The notes beneath the pieces are model-generated. The model saw only the letters and a program-made list of their open reading frames with translations. It did no database searches and was not told the origin of the DNA. The position numbers and the translations under genes were made by a program. Below, one piece after another: positions 1 to 7,431 of a stretch of 7,431 nucleotides of DNA (the stretch's first letter is position 1; each line of letters starts with the position of its first letter). The DNA is taken from contig JAEWIW010000251.1 in the NCBI GenBank assembly GCA_023386855.1, positions 1 to 7,431 of the forward strand, written 5' to 3'. This stretch comes from Bacteroidota bacterium (GTDB lineage: Bacteria > Bacteroidota > Bacteroidia > Chitinophagales > Chitinophagaceae).

Positions 1-2499
1 GTTATGTTTTACACTCGCCTCATCCAGAAGGTCTCCATTCAATTCTTCAATCAATATTTTATCGGCCATGCCATCTGCGGTAAAATAATTTTTCAATGGC
101 TTACCAGTGCTGTTAAAGATCCTTGCGATCATATCCTTATTCTCTACCTGCAGTGAGGTCAATTCTAATCCCTCACTGAACCGGAGCAAGGAACGTGTTG
201 CATTTGAAGGTTTTTTGGCGCTGTTGAATGACTTTACCACCATGGGTTTATTCCATTCCACGTTCTTATTCCAAATGCCCGCTTCTTTCCATGTTCCTTC
301 ATGTGGCAATAGCGCATAACGGATTTCGGTTGGTCCTGTAATGGAATAATTACGACCCCATAAACCAACACCTGAATATTGAGTGGTTAGTCCAAGCGGG
401 TGATCCCTGCCATGCGCATAGCTGGTGGTATGGTCGGAAAATAAGGCCAGTCCATATTTGCCTTCCCCGTCGGTAATATCTACCCAGTTCAGGATGATAT
501 TGTTCTTGATACTGTCCCAGCTGCTGAAAAAACTATTGTCTAACCTGCTTTCCGTAACATCGAATGGAGCATCCTTATACAGTGCCTGTTCATTCAAAGC
601 AAGAGGAAAAAGGGTTTGCAGTTTTTTGCTATCGTCATAAAATGCCTTGCGGTAATCTTCTGCCTTATATCCTCCGAACTGCTTATAATCATCGCCGATA
701 CCTTCATTCTTTAACCAGTCGATCTTCACATCCATATTAACCAGGGGCTGACCATTCATGAGTTCAATTTTCTGGAGGAATGGGTTGCCATGGATCTTTC
801 CCTTTATTTCAATAGTGATAACATCACTTCCATTTTCAATCACATTAACAGTGGCAGGTTCATGCATGCTGGATGAGTAACTGCTGTCTTTAAAAAAATA
901 TCCACGCAGTTCGTTGAATCCTCTTTCATTATCCTGGTCAACAAATTGTTTATTACCGAGTTTCTTAGCAACAAAGCTTTTGATGATCCCACCTTTTGAA
1001 GGATCAAGTTCCATGATATAGTGATCCGTTTCCACTTTCACTGTTTCCTTACTTGATTCACGGGTATTCACTTTGCCTGGAATAGGTTTTACAGATTCCC
1101 GTATCACATAAGTATTGTATCCAACAGGAGGAACGGTAGCAAGGAAAATGATCGACTGTTTATCATTGCCCCTACCTGATATGCGTGAGGGAACAGGCTT
1201 GTTGTTGCTATCCACCACCAAAACAGTTCCTTTAATTTGTTTTTTAAAAGGTAGCATTACCCATTCTTTCCTTTCTCTTGCAGTTGAATTGAATACCCTT
1301 GCATAAGAAGTAGTTCCATTATTATTAAGAGGAGCCAGGCTTTGCATGGACACATTGATGGCATCTTCAGCAACCTTATTGGTAGTAGCAGTCCATTGTT
1401 CCACTTTGTCGATCCAGGTATTGCCTTTCCTGCCATTATAAGGCACGATCCAGCAGTCGTGGTGCTGCGCAAGCAACAGCGTTCTCCATGCTTCATCGAA
1501 TTCATTAGCCGGCCATGATTGGCCAGCATATACATTTGCCATGGTTGACAATACCTCGGCGCTGGTAATATTATTTTCTGAGGCTCTTACCTGCTGAGCG
1601 ATCTTTTGCAGCACCTGTGCGCCCCATACAAGGCTAACCTGCACATCTTCCTGCGAAAATTTCCAGTTGTCAACCGCACCATTATTGAATGATTCAAAAT
1701 AATTTCTCCAGGTAAGGTATTCAGTAGGATAAGTTGTTTTGTTTCCAAGCCATGGGCCATTACGCCAACCTGCATCCTGTAAACACATTCCAACAGGAGC
1801 TTTAATGCCAGCATTAAACGATGCCTGGAGGTATTCTTTTGAATTGGTTGAAGCAGTGGTTTGCCAGGTAGAATTCGGGTCAAGCGCTTCAACTTCATAA
1901 CGTGGTACAGTAAGCAGCTTAGTTCCGTCGGGTCCAACCCAGTTGAGCATTTGCCCGCCATAAGCCCTGGTATAGCCACCCCAGCAGGTATTGGGATTTT
2001 TTAAGGAGGCGTATTTAAACCCGAATGATTTCAGTAATTGCGGCAAGGCACTGGTAAAACAGGGCTCTTCGGAGGAATAAGTACTGAATTCAAGAAAGGG
2101 GAAATGCTGGTGCAGTTTTTTTATTCCATAAGAGAATTGGCGGATAATACTTTCTCCATTGATATTATATAAATAAGGCTGCCCATATGCGGGGTTAACA
2201 TATTCAATTCTTCCTTTTTGGTCGGCAAGCTTTGCCTTGAACAGTTTATAATTCGATGGTTCATTGGCCAGTACACTGTCCCAGGTTTCAGGCTCGATCT
2301 CGAGGTTTATTTTCCAGCCGGGATGTTTTTCAAGTGTTTCATTAATATACGCGGTGTACTGCTTTGGGTAATGACCATAAATGCCACCATGGTATCCATC
2401 AATAAAATAAACCTGCTGTGCAGATACTCCAGGTGTCACTGTTTGAATGATCAACATCAAAAGCACCACGCGGAATTTCCAAAACATTTCCATTTTCAT
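1..2499 (-). CDS. Secreted GH38-like alpha-mannosidase-type glycoside hydrolase (3' partial), divergent active site
   Basis: The frame is open for 833 codons and runs off the window at position 1. The ATG at 2499 is the first in frame after an upstream stop; in-frame ATGs at 2493 and 2487 are alternatives. A signal peptide covers about 1-27 (hydrophobic VVLLMLII, cleavage near VSA/QQ), so the enzyme is exported; no lipobox is seen. The N-terminal half resembles the GH38 catalytic barrel: IDGYHGG at 33-39 at the metal-site strand, GRIEYVNPAYG, EEPCFTSALPQLLKSFGFKYA from 144, LNWVGPDGTKLL, and the AQHHDCW motif at 344-350, whose HHD is typical of GH38. The C-terminal half matches the GH38 beta-sandwich: NWVDITDGEGKYGLALFSDHTTSYAHG (split about 670-697), then DHPLGLTTQYSG and YALLPHEGTW. 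GH38 enzymes cleave alpha-mannosides using a divalent metal held by His, two Asp and His. Here the HxHxD motif reads GYHGG, and the nucleophile position by eye is Glu144. Fold family is likely; substrate is uncertain. Confidence 0.85.
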   Translation of the reverse strand, partial: MKMEMFWKFRVVLLMLIIQTVTPGVSAQQVYFIDGYHGGIYGHYPKQYTAYINETLEKHPGWKINLEIEPETWDSVLANEPSNYKLFKAKLADQKGRIEYVNPAYGQPYLYNINGESIIRQFSYGIKKLHQHFPFLEFSTYSSEEPCFTSALPQLLKSFGFKYASLKNPNTCWGGYTRAYGGQMLNWVGPDGTKLLTVPRYEVEALDPNSTWQTTASTNSKEYLQASFNAGIKAPVGMCLQDAGWRNGPWLGNKTTYPTEYLTWRNYFESFNNGAVDNWKFSQEDVQVSLVWGAQVLQKIAQQVRASENNITSAEVLSTMANVYAGQSWPANEFDEAWRTLLLAQHHDCWIVPYNGRKGNTWIDKVEQWTATTNKVAEDAINVSMQSLAPLNNNGTTSYARVFNSTARERKEWVMLPFKKQIKGTVLVVDSNNKPVPSRISGRGNDKQSIIFLATVPPVGYNTYVIRESVKPIPGKVNTRESSKETVKVETDHYIMELDPSKGGIIKSFVAKKLGNKQFVDQDNERGFNELRGYFFKDSSYSSSMHEPATVNVIENGSDVITIEIKGKIHGNPFLQKIELMNGQPLVNMDVKIDWLKNEGIGDDYKQFGGYKAEDYRKAFYDDSKKLQTLFPLALNEQALYKDAPFDVTESRLDNSFFSSWDSIKNNIILNWVDITDGEGKYGLALFSDHTTSYAHGRDHPLGLTTQYSGVGLWGRNYSITGPTEIRYALLPHEGTWKEAGIWNKNVEWNKPMVVKSFNSAKKPSNATRSLLRFSEGLELTSLQVENKDMIARIFNSTGKPLKNYFTADGMADKILIEELNGDLLDEASVKHN

Positions 2500-2521
2500 T
2501 ACGCTCACTATTTTTCCCGGC

Positions 2522-2556
2522 AAAAAAATGCCCAGGGACCCGCAGGCCCCTCAGCA
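2522..2556 (-). terminator. Hairpin plus T-run between susC and the GH38-like gene: terminator or attenuator
   Basis: Read on the minus strand, arm AGGGGCC (2551-2545) pairs with GGTCCCT (2540-2534) over a four-base TGCG loop, giving 7 pairs with one G-T wobble. After one G-G mismatch, TGCT (2556-2553) pairs with GGCA (2532-2529), adding 4 pairs. A run of seven T (2528-2522) follows immediately, as in an intrinsic terminator. It begins 21 nt after the susC stop and ends 22 nt before the GH38-like ATG. That leaves little space for a separate promoter, so partial termination (attenuation) within one operon is a reasonable reading. The pairing was worked out by hand and no energy was computed. 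Confidence 0.65.
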
Positions 2557-2577
2557 ACCGGCATATTTCTTATAGAT

Positions 2578-5500
2578 CTAGAATCCGACCTGGATACCCA
2601 GGTTAATCACTTTCTGGTTAAGGTATGAATCACCCGCGCTGTTGGAAGTAACTTCAGGATCCTGTTGGTATTTTTTGGTGATATTACTCCATGTAGCCAG
2701 GTTATAGGCACTCAGGTAGATCCTTGCATTATTGATCTTCAGCGGAAGAACGGAAGGACTTAACTGGTAGCTCAGTTCAATTGTTTTCAACCTTATATAA
2801 TGGGCATTGATCAGCCAGTAATCAGACATATAGGCTGATGGGCTGTTGATGGAAGTAGGGTTAGTGGTAAGCCTTGGAAAGCCTGCCTGGTCTGCAGTTG
2901 AAGGCGTCCATCTTTTCTGGTGGATCGGCTGGAACTGGCCCTGGAAGGGTTCAATGGCATTGCCGCGAAGTCCAAGGCTGTATCCAAATGCACCCTGGAA
3001 CAATATGTTAAGGTCAAATCCTTTATAGGTCATCTTTAACGGAACACCAATGCTTGTGTTGGGCAGATTCGGTTTACCGATAGCAGTAAGATCACTTTGA
3101 TCAATCAGTCCATCACCATTGATATCACGATACTTCAGGTCGCCTGCACGAACAGTACCTACAGGCTTGGCCACTTTTTCATCGGTAAGATCGTTCTCGG
3201 TATAATAACCTATGAACTGGTACCCGAAGGGCTGATCAATGGGCAGTCCTGTTTTGCTTAACCAAGGGTAACGCTGTTGCGCTTCGGCCTGGTACAGTAT
3301 CTTGTTCACTGCATAAGAGAACACCACTCCAACACTGTACTGAACCTTACCCACTGCATCCTGGTAAGTTGCCTGTCCATCAAAACCCCTGTTGATCGTA
3401 ACGGCGATATTAGAAGGTGAAAGCCCGATACCAAGCACCTGTGGGATATCCTGCCTTGTCACCAGCTGGTCGTAACGACGATCATGGAAGTAATCGACAC
3501 TTAAAGCGATCTTATCGTTCAACAGGTTTGCATCAAGGCCCACATCAAATTTCTTTGCCTTCTCCCATGTAACGTTGCTATTACCCAATGCACCTTCGTA
3601 GATGGTATTTGCAGGCTGGCTGTTCTGGCCAAAATTATATCCACCACCCTGGTAGTATAGCTGGTTATAAAGATACTGGTCGCCCTGTGCAACATCAGAT
3701 CCAACGATTCCATAAGATGCTCTCAGTTTGAACAGGGAGAATACAGGGAATGCTTTCTCGAAGAAATCTTCACGTGCAAGGTTATATCCTACACCAATGG
3801 CAGGGAAGAAGCCATTTCTTTTATCGGCCTGGAAACGATCAGAACCATTCATGGCCGCGTTAAAATCAAAAAGGTATTTCTGTTTGTAATCGTACCCCAG
3901 CTTCAGTGAATAACCGCGGAACTTTTGGGGCGACTGGCCCTGAACGGTTCCGAAGATGCCGGCTTCATAATCCACCCTATAGCTTTGCTGGTTGAACAAA
4001 AGAAGACCGGTATAATGATGATCACCAACGGTACGCTCATAGTTCATATAAAGCTGTGCATTAATGCGCTGGTTACTGATATCAGTATTACCAGTAGTTC
4101 TGTATTTAGCTAAAGTGTAACCTCCGGAACTCACACCTGTGTTCAATGAATAGGTTTTATTGACGGCATCATAGAGATAGGATGGAGGGAATGATTTATC
4201 ACGGAAGAGATTCAGGGTATTCTGTTCAACACCAGCATAAGCGATGCGACCGATCAATGACAATCCCCTGGTGATATAATCAAGCTTCTCGGTGAAGCCA
4301 AGCAATACGTTGAGGTCGGTCCTGCGTTGCCTTGAATAGCCGCTCGACTGCAACATAGCGTTGATGGTAGGGCGCTGGTTCTTGGTATCGGCATAATAGG
4401 CGAAACTTCCATCTGGGTTTAAGAAAGGAGCAGAATAAGGATGCACTTCATTGAAGTTATAAATGCTACCAATAACATTCTGACCATAAGGCTGGTTGAT
4501 ATCACCGAACCTTGCCGTTACATCGAGTCTAATCGCCAGGCTCTTAGTAGCCTGGATATCGAGGTTTGAACGAACATTATAGCGGCGATAGAAATAGTTA
4601 CTGTTCACACCATCAGCATTGGTAGAAAAATCCTTGATGCTACCATTCTGCGTGAATGCACCTGCAGAAACAAAATACTTTACCGATTGCGTACCACCAG
4701 ATATATCGAGGTTGGTATTAGCCTGTAATGAAAAAGGTTTATGAATGGCAGTGTACCAGTTCACATTGGGATGGCCATAAGGATCCTCGCCACTTTTAAA
4801 TAAAGCAAGATCATTTTCGGTGAAGGGAAGATTCAATCCATCGTTCGCATAAGCTTCATTCACCAGCAGGGCGGTATTATAGGAGTCGAGGAAATGCGGT
4901 TTTCTTACCGGCGACTGCATACCGGTTTCCACACGGAAATTGAACTTGGGCCTGCCGCTTGCGCCACGCCTGGTAGTAACTACAAGTACACCATTGGCGC
5001 CCTTGATACCATAGATGGCAGTAGTGGATGCATCTTTAAGAATGGAAATACTTTCAATTTCATTGACGTTGATCTGTGATAACTGCTCATAGGTATATTC
5101 TATATCATCCACGATGATCAATGGTTTATTACCCGCACTGTTCAATGAACTCACCCCGCGGATAAAATAATCTGATGCATCTTTACCAGGCTGGCCAGAA
5201 CGCTGCTGCGCAAAGAACCCGGGCATTTTACCAACAAGGGCGTTCTGCACACTCGAAGCCGGCACTTCGCGGATCTCTGCGGCCTTGATAGAACTAACGG
5301 CACCGGTATTGGTGATCCTTTTCTTTTTACCATAACCCACAACGATCACTTCATCCATGCTGGAATTTACCTGGCGCATGCTCACTTCAACATTTGATGT
5401 ATTCTTTACATCAATTTCCCGCTCCTGGTAATTCACCATGGATACGATGATGGTATTGGAATTGCCTCTTAAGGTAATGCTGAATTTACCATTGGCTGCA

Positions 5501-5661
5501 GATAGCACCTGGTTAGTGGGTACTCCCTTTTCAGCGATGGTAGCGGCTTCCAGCGGACCCGACTGGTCCGTAACGATACCGGTGATCACTTTCCTTTGTG
5601 CCATTGCTTCATGCTGGAACATCAAGCATACAAAGCAGAAAAGGCAAATAATATATTTCAT
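2578..5661 (-). CDS. SusC/RagA-family TonB-dependent outer-membrane transporter
   Basis: This is a 22-strand-barrel-type transporter expected to import the glycan captured by SusD, powered by TonB-ExbBD. The ATG at 5661 gives 1027 residues, a usual length. A frame-compatible TTG at 5694 would add 11 residues (MKTFSSYQLLI) ahead of an already complete signal peptide, so ATG is preferred. Domains are: signal peptide 1-22 (ends EAMAQ); carboxypeptidase-regulatory-like beta-sandwich about 25-95 (starts VITGIVTDQSG); TonB-box-like DEVIVVGYG at 103-111; plug about 116-233, with LKDASTTAIYGIKGANGV and closing TTRRG; then the barrel, with a late DINGDGLID loop at 846-854 resembling a calcium-binding turn that is common in SusC proteins. 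It ends in Phe (NLGIQVGF), the usual outer-membrane barrel signal. The plug has IIVDDIEYTYEQL where most family members have a VVDGVP-type motif, which suggests a distinct subgroup. Family is certain; substrate is unknown. Confidence 0.95.
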   Translation of the reverse strand: MKYIICLFCFVCLMFQHEAMAQRKVITGIVTDQSGPLEAATIAEKGVPTNQVLSAANGKFSITLRGNSNTIIVSMVNYQEREIDVKNTSNVEVSMRQVNSSMDEVIVVGYGKKKRITNTGAVSSIKAAEIREVPASSVQNALVGKMPGFFAQQRSGQPGKDASDYFIRGVSSLNSAGNKPLIIVDDIEYTYEQLSQINVNEIESISILKDASTTAIYGIKGANGVLVVTTRRGASGRPKFNFRVETGMQSPVRKPHFLDSYNTALLVNEAYANDGLNLPFTENDLALFKSGEDPYGHPNVNWYTAIHKPFSLQANTNLDISGGTQSVKYFVSAGAFTQNGSIKDFSTNADGVNSNYFYRRYNVRSNLDIQATKSLAIRLDVTARFGDINQPYGQNVIGSIYNFNEVHPYSAPFLNPDGSFAYYADTKNQRPTINAMLQSSGYSRQRRTDLNVLLGFTEKLDYITRGLSLIGRIAYAGVEQNTLNLFRDKSFPPSYLYDAVNKTYSLNTGVSSGGYTLAKYRTTGNTDISNQRINAQLYMNYERTVGDHHYTGLLLFNQQSYRVDYEAGIFGTVQGQSPQKFRGYSLKLGYDYKQKYLFDFNAAMNGSDRFQADKRNGFFPAIGVGYNLAREDFFEKAFPVFSLFKLRASYGIVGSDVAQGDQYLYNQLYYQGGGYNFGQNSQPANTIYEGALGNSNVTWEKAKKFDVGLDANLLNDKIALSVDYFHDRRYDQLVTRQDIPQVLGIGLSPSNIAVTINRGFDGQATYQDAVGKVQYSVGVVFSYAVNKILYQAEAQQRYPWLSKTGLPIDQPFGYQFIGYYTENDLTDEKVAKPVGTVRAGDLKYRDINGDGLIDQSDLTAIGKPNLPNTSIGVPLKMTYKGFDLNILFQGAFGYSLGLRGNAIEPFQGQFQPIHQKRWTPSTADQAGFPRLTTNPTSINSPSAYMSDYWLINAHYIRLKTIELSYQLSPSVLPLKINNARIYLSAYNLATWSNITKKYQQDPEVTSNSAGDSYLNQKVINLGIQVGF

Positions 5662-5662
5662 A

Positions 5663-5675
5663 ATCAATAATTGAT
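5663..5675 (-). repeat. Perfect palindrome ATCAAT-T-ATTGAT next to the susC start codon
   Basis: On the minus strand ATCAAT, one T, then ATTGAT ends one base before the ATG at 5661. It occupies the place where a ribosome binding site would be, and no Shine-Dalgarno is present, as is common in Bacteroidota. As RNA it could make only a weak 5-bp hairpin with a UUA loop; as DNA it could be a protein site. In an AT-rich 48-nt gap it could also be chance. The symmetry is certain; a function is not. Confidence 0.3.
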
Positions 5676-5709
5676 AGCTAGAAAATGTTTTCAAATCGTT
5701 AGTTCATTC

Positions 5710-7431
5710 CTACCATTGAGGATTCTGTACCATTTGCGGGTTCTTGATCACTTCATTATATGGTATGGGATAGAAATACATCTGCGGGCTTCTGAATACA
5801 GGCTGAAGAACCGTAATGGGGTTGAAGGTCAGCTGGCCTGCGCTGCTTTTCTGGATCTCAACTCCCTTCAGGGCTTCACCATATGCTTCCTCCGCGATCT
5901 TCCAGCGGCGGATATCATAAAACCGGTGTTCTTCAAAAGCAAGTTCAATCCTTCTTTCATTATGGATCAGCTCGCGCATCTGGTTTTGCGTACGATCGGA
6001 AGGAATGCCATAATGATTGTCGGGCCCAGGGTCAATACCTGCCCTGTTCCTTAACTGGTAAAGCACATCATATACTTCATTAACAGGACCTGCATATTCA
6101 TTCAATGCCTCGGCATAATTCAACAGCACTTCGGCATATCGGAAATAAACAAAATCATGAACAGTGTTAGAATAAACGGCTCCACCATTCACGCTTTCAA
6201 AATTGCCCATGAACTTGCGCATGTAATAGCCAGTTTTGGTTTGCTGTAGTGTTCCACCTGGCTTATCCTGTCCACCTTCAAATACTTCCACGGGCCTGTT
6301 CAGCCATAACATGCCATTATAAAAAATAGTGGACGACAGTCGTGGATCACGGTTGGAATAGGGATCATTGGGATCATAACCTGAACCAGCTTCATCAATG
6401 CTCTTTCCTTCCTTAGTAGGGAAGGCATCAACAAGATCCTGGGTTGGACTGGTTACGCCATTGGCACCAGCAGATGCATATCCTACAGGACTGTTATTGG
6501 TTTCAACAGAAGTATTCAATCCATTCTGGCGCCAGAAAATGGTTTCAGTATTTGGTCCAACAGGCGCTGCCTGTGTTATGAATACATCGTTAAAGGAAGG
6601 CATCAGGTGATAGGTGCCGAGGTCAATGATCTCTTTTGCGGCATCAGCAGCTTTCTTCCAACGGTCAACATCAAATGATGTATAACCCGTCAATGGATTT
6701 GACCCGTCGATATTTCCGCCATTGAATAAAGGACTGGCTGCATAAAGGAGCACCCTTGCTTTCAAGGCCATGGCTGCTCCCTTGGTGATTCTTCCATAGG
6801 TGGTGGTATTCACCATTTCTGCCGTGCGAAGGCTATCCTTAATATCATCACACTCACTTACGATATAATCAACACATTCCTGGAAAGAATTCCTGGGCAG
6901 TTGTATGTTATCGTTGAGTTGCCTGATGGTATCGCCGATGATGGGAACGCCACCGTATCTTTTTAATAAGTCGAAATAAAGAAATGCGCGAAGAAAGCGG
7001 GCTTCGGAACGATAGGCTCCTCTTGCAGGCAATCCATTGGGTAATTTTTCTGCCATCGGAACCCTGTTGATGTTCACTGAAAAAACAGTGGCATCCCTGA
7101 TGGCGGTATAATGATGCGACCAAACATTGTCGGCATTTGTATTGACAGCTGTATAAGCACCTGTAGCAATCTTCTGCACTTCGTGAATTCCAATTTGTGA
7201 AGAAACTGCATCATCGGATGACGCATCAATATAATTACCACTGACCCTGTTATGGTTATTTAGCAATGATTGGTCATATGTAGTCAGCAGGAACCGCATG
7301 GCATAAGTGCCGAGTGAATCATGGGGATCAAAAGCGATCTCAGGAGGTATCTGCTGGCCCAGGGGAACCGTTTCATAGGTCTTCTTACAGGAACTGGAAA
7401 CTGTTACACAGAAGAACATTCCTGATAAGCA
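5710..7431 (-). CDS. SusD/RagB-family outer-membrane glycan-binding lipoprotein (5' partial)
   Basis: This is a surface lipoprotein that, by family knowledge, binds an oligosaccharide and forms a lid over its SusC partner in the outer membrane. The frame is open to the window edge. The visible N-terminus (CLSGMFFCVTVSSSC) is the end of a lipoprotein signal peptide with lipobox VSSSC, the acylated Cys being codon 7387-7389. The true start therefore lies beyond position 7431, and the in-frame ATG at 7419 would leave too short a signal peptide. Numbered from that ATG, family landmarks appear in order: RSEARFLRAFLYFDLLKRYGG (about 137-157), the TPR-like helix around TKGAAMALKARVLLYAASPLF (about 212-232), YQLRNRAGIDP, then IHNERRIELAFEEHRFYDIRRW (about 485-506), and the typical ending NPQMVQNPQW. 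About 560 mature residues is normal for the family. It lies upstream of susC with a 48-nt gap, the reverse of the usual order. The ligand cannot be read from the sequence. Confidence 0.95.
   Translation of the reverse strand, partial: CLSGMFFCVTVSSSCKKTYETVPLGQQIPPEIAFDPHDSLGTYAMRFLLTTYDQSLLNNHNRVSGNYIDASSDDAVSSQIGIHEVQKIATGAYTAVNTNADNVWSHHYTAIRDATVFSVNINRVPMAEKLPNGLPARGAYRSEARFLRAFLYFDLLKRYGGVPIIGDTIRQLNDNIQLPRNSFQECVDYIVSECDDIKDSLRTAEMVNTTTYGRITKGAAMALKARVLLYAASPLFNGGNIDGSNPLTGYTSFDVDRWKKAADAAKEIIDLGTYHLMPSFNDVFITQAAPVGPNTETIFWRQNGLNTSVETNNSPVGYASAGANGVTSPTQDLVDAFPTKEGKSIDEAGSGYDPNDPYSNRDPRLSSTIFYNGMLWLNRPVEVFEGGQDKPGGTLQQTKTGYYMRKFMGNFESVNGGAVYSNTVHDFVYFRYAEVLLNYAEALNEYAGPVNEVYDVLYQLRNRAGIDPGPDNHYGIPSDRTQNQMRELIHNERRIELAFEEHRFYDIRRWKIAEEAYGEALKGVEIQKSSAGQLTFNPITVLQPVFRSPQMYFYPIPYNEVIKNPQMVQNPQW

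Noticed and set aside
1257..1979. Two minus-strand frames (1257-1535 and 1587-1979) that might suggest separate small genes or a broken gene
   Set aside because: They are out-of-frame shadows of the GH38-like gene, which reads without a stop or frameshift from 2499 to 1 in its own frame.
2218..2628. Open frame of 136 codons on the plus strand
   Set aside because: It lies antisense across the GH38-like start, the 78-nt gap and the end of susC. Its translation has no recognisable domain, and the minus-strand genes it overlaps are clearly real.
5661..5694. TTG at 5694 as the susC start
   Set aside because: It adds 11 polar residues before an already complete signal peptide that starts with ATG at 5661; possible but less likely.
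5662..5709. A Bacteroidota-type promoter (TTTG about 20 nt upstream of TAnnTTTG) in the susD-susC gap
   Set aside because: The nearest match on the minus strand is TAACGATTTG, which has the wrong internal spacing and no good upstream element. Co-transcription with susD is simpler.
5671..6054. Open frame of 127 codons on the plus strand
   Set aside because: It is fully explained as the complement of the conserved C-terminal part of the SusD-like gene plus the short gap; its product looks like no known family.

Overview
The window carries three genes, all read from the minus strand, so transcription runs from position 7431 towards position 1. In order they are a SusD/RagB-family outer-membrane lipoprotein (5' end cut by the window edge), a SusC/RagA-family TonB-dependent transporter (complete) and a secreted glycoside hydrolase related to family GH38 alpha-mannosidases (3' end cut by the window edge). 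A SusC/SusD pair beside a secreted glycosidase is the hallmark of a polysaccharide utilization locus (PUL) of the phylum Bacteroidota. The AT-rich leaders without a clear Shine-Dalgarno also fit that phylum. The style of the proteins resembles soil or freshwater Chitinophagales/Sphingobacteriales more than gut Bacteroides, but that placement is an inference from sequence feel and not a search result.

Layout on the minus strand: susD-like occupies 7431-5710 (the lipobox Cys is visible but the start codon is not). A 48-nt gap follows, with a perfect 6+1+6 palindrome next to the next start codon. susC-like occupies 5661-2578. A 78-nt gap follows, holding a well-formed hairpin plus T-run. The GH38-like gene begins at 2499 and is still open at position 1 after 833 codons. 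No other genes, RNA genes, mobile elements or CRISPR arrays were seen, and there is no gene-free stretch above 80 nt.

Likely joint function: the surface lipoprotein SusD captures an oligosaccharide and closes over SusC, which imports it using TonB energy. The GH38-like enzyme would trim the glycan, possibly a mannose-containing one, in the periplasm or outside the cell. Three points deserve attention. The susD gene precedes susC, the reverse of the usual order. The GH38-like enzyme appears to have altered metal and nucleophile motifs. A terminator-like hairpin sits inside the presumed operon between transporter and enzyme.
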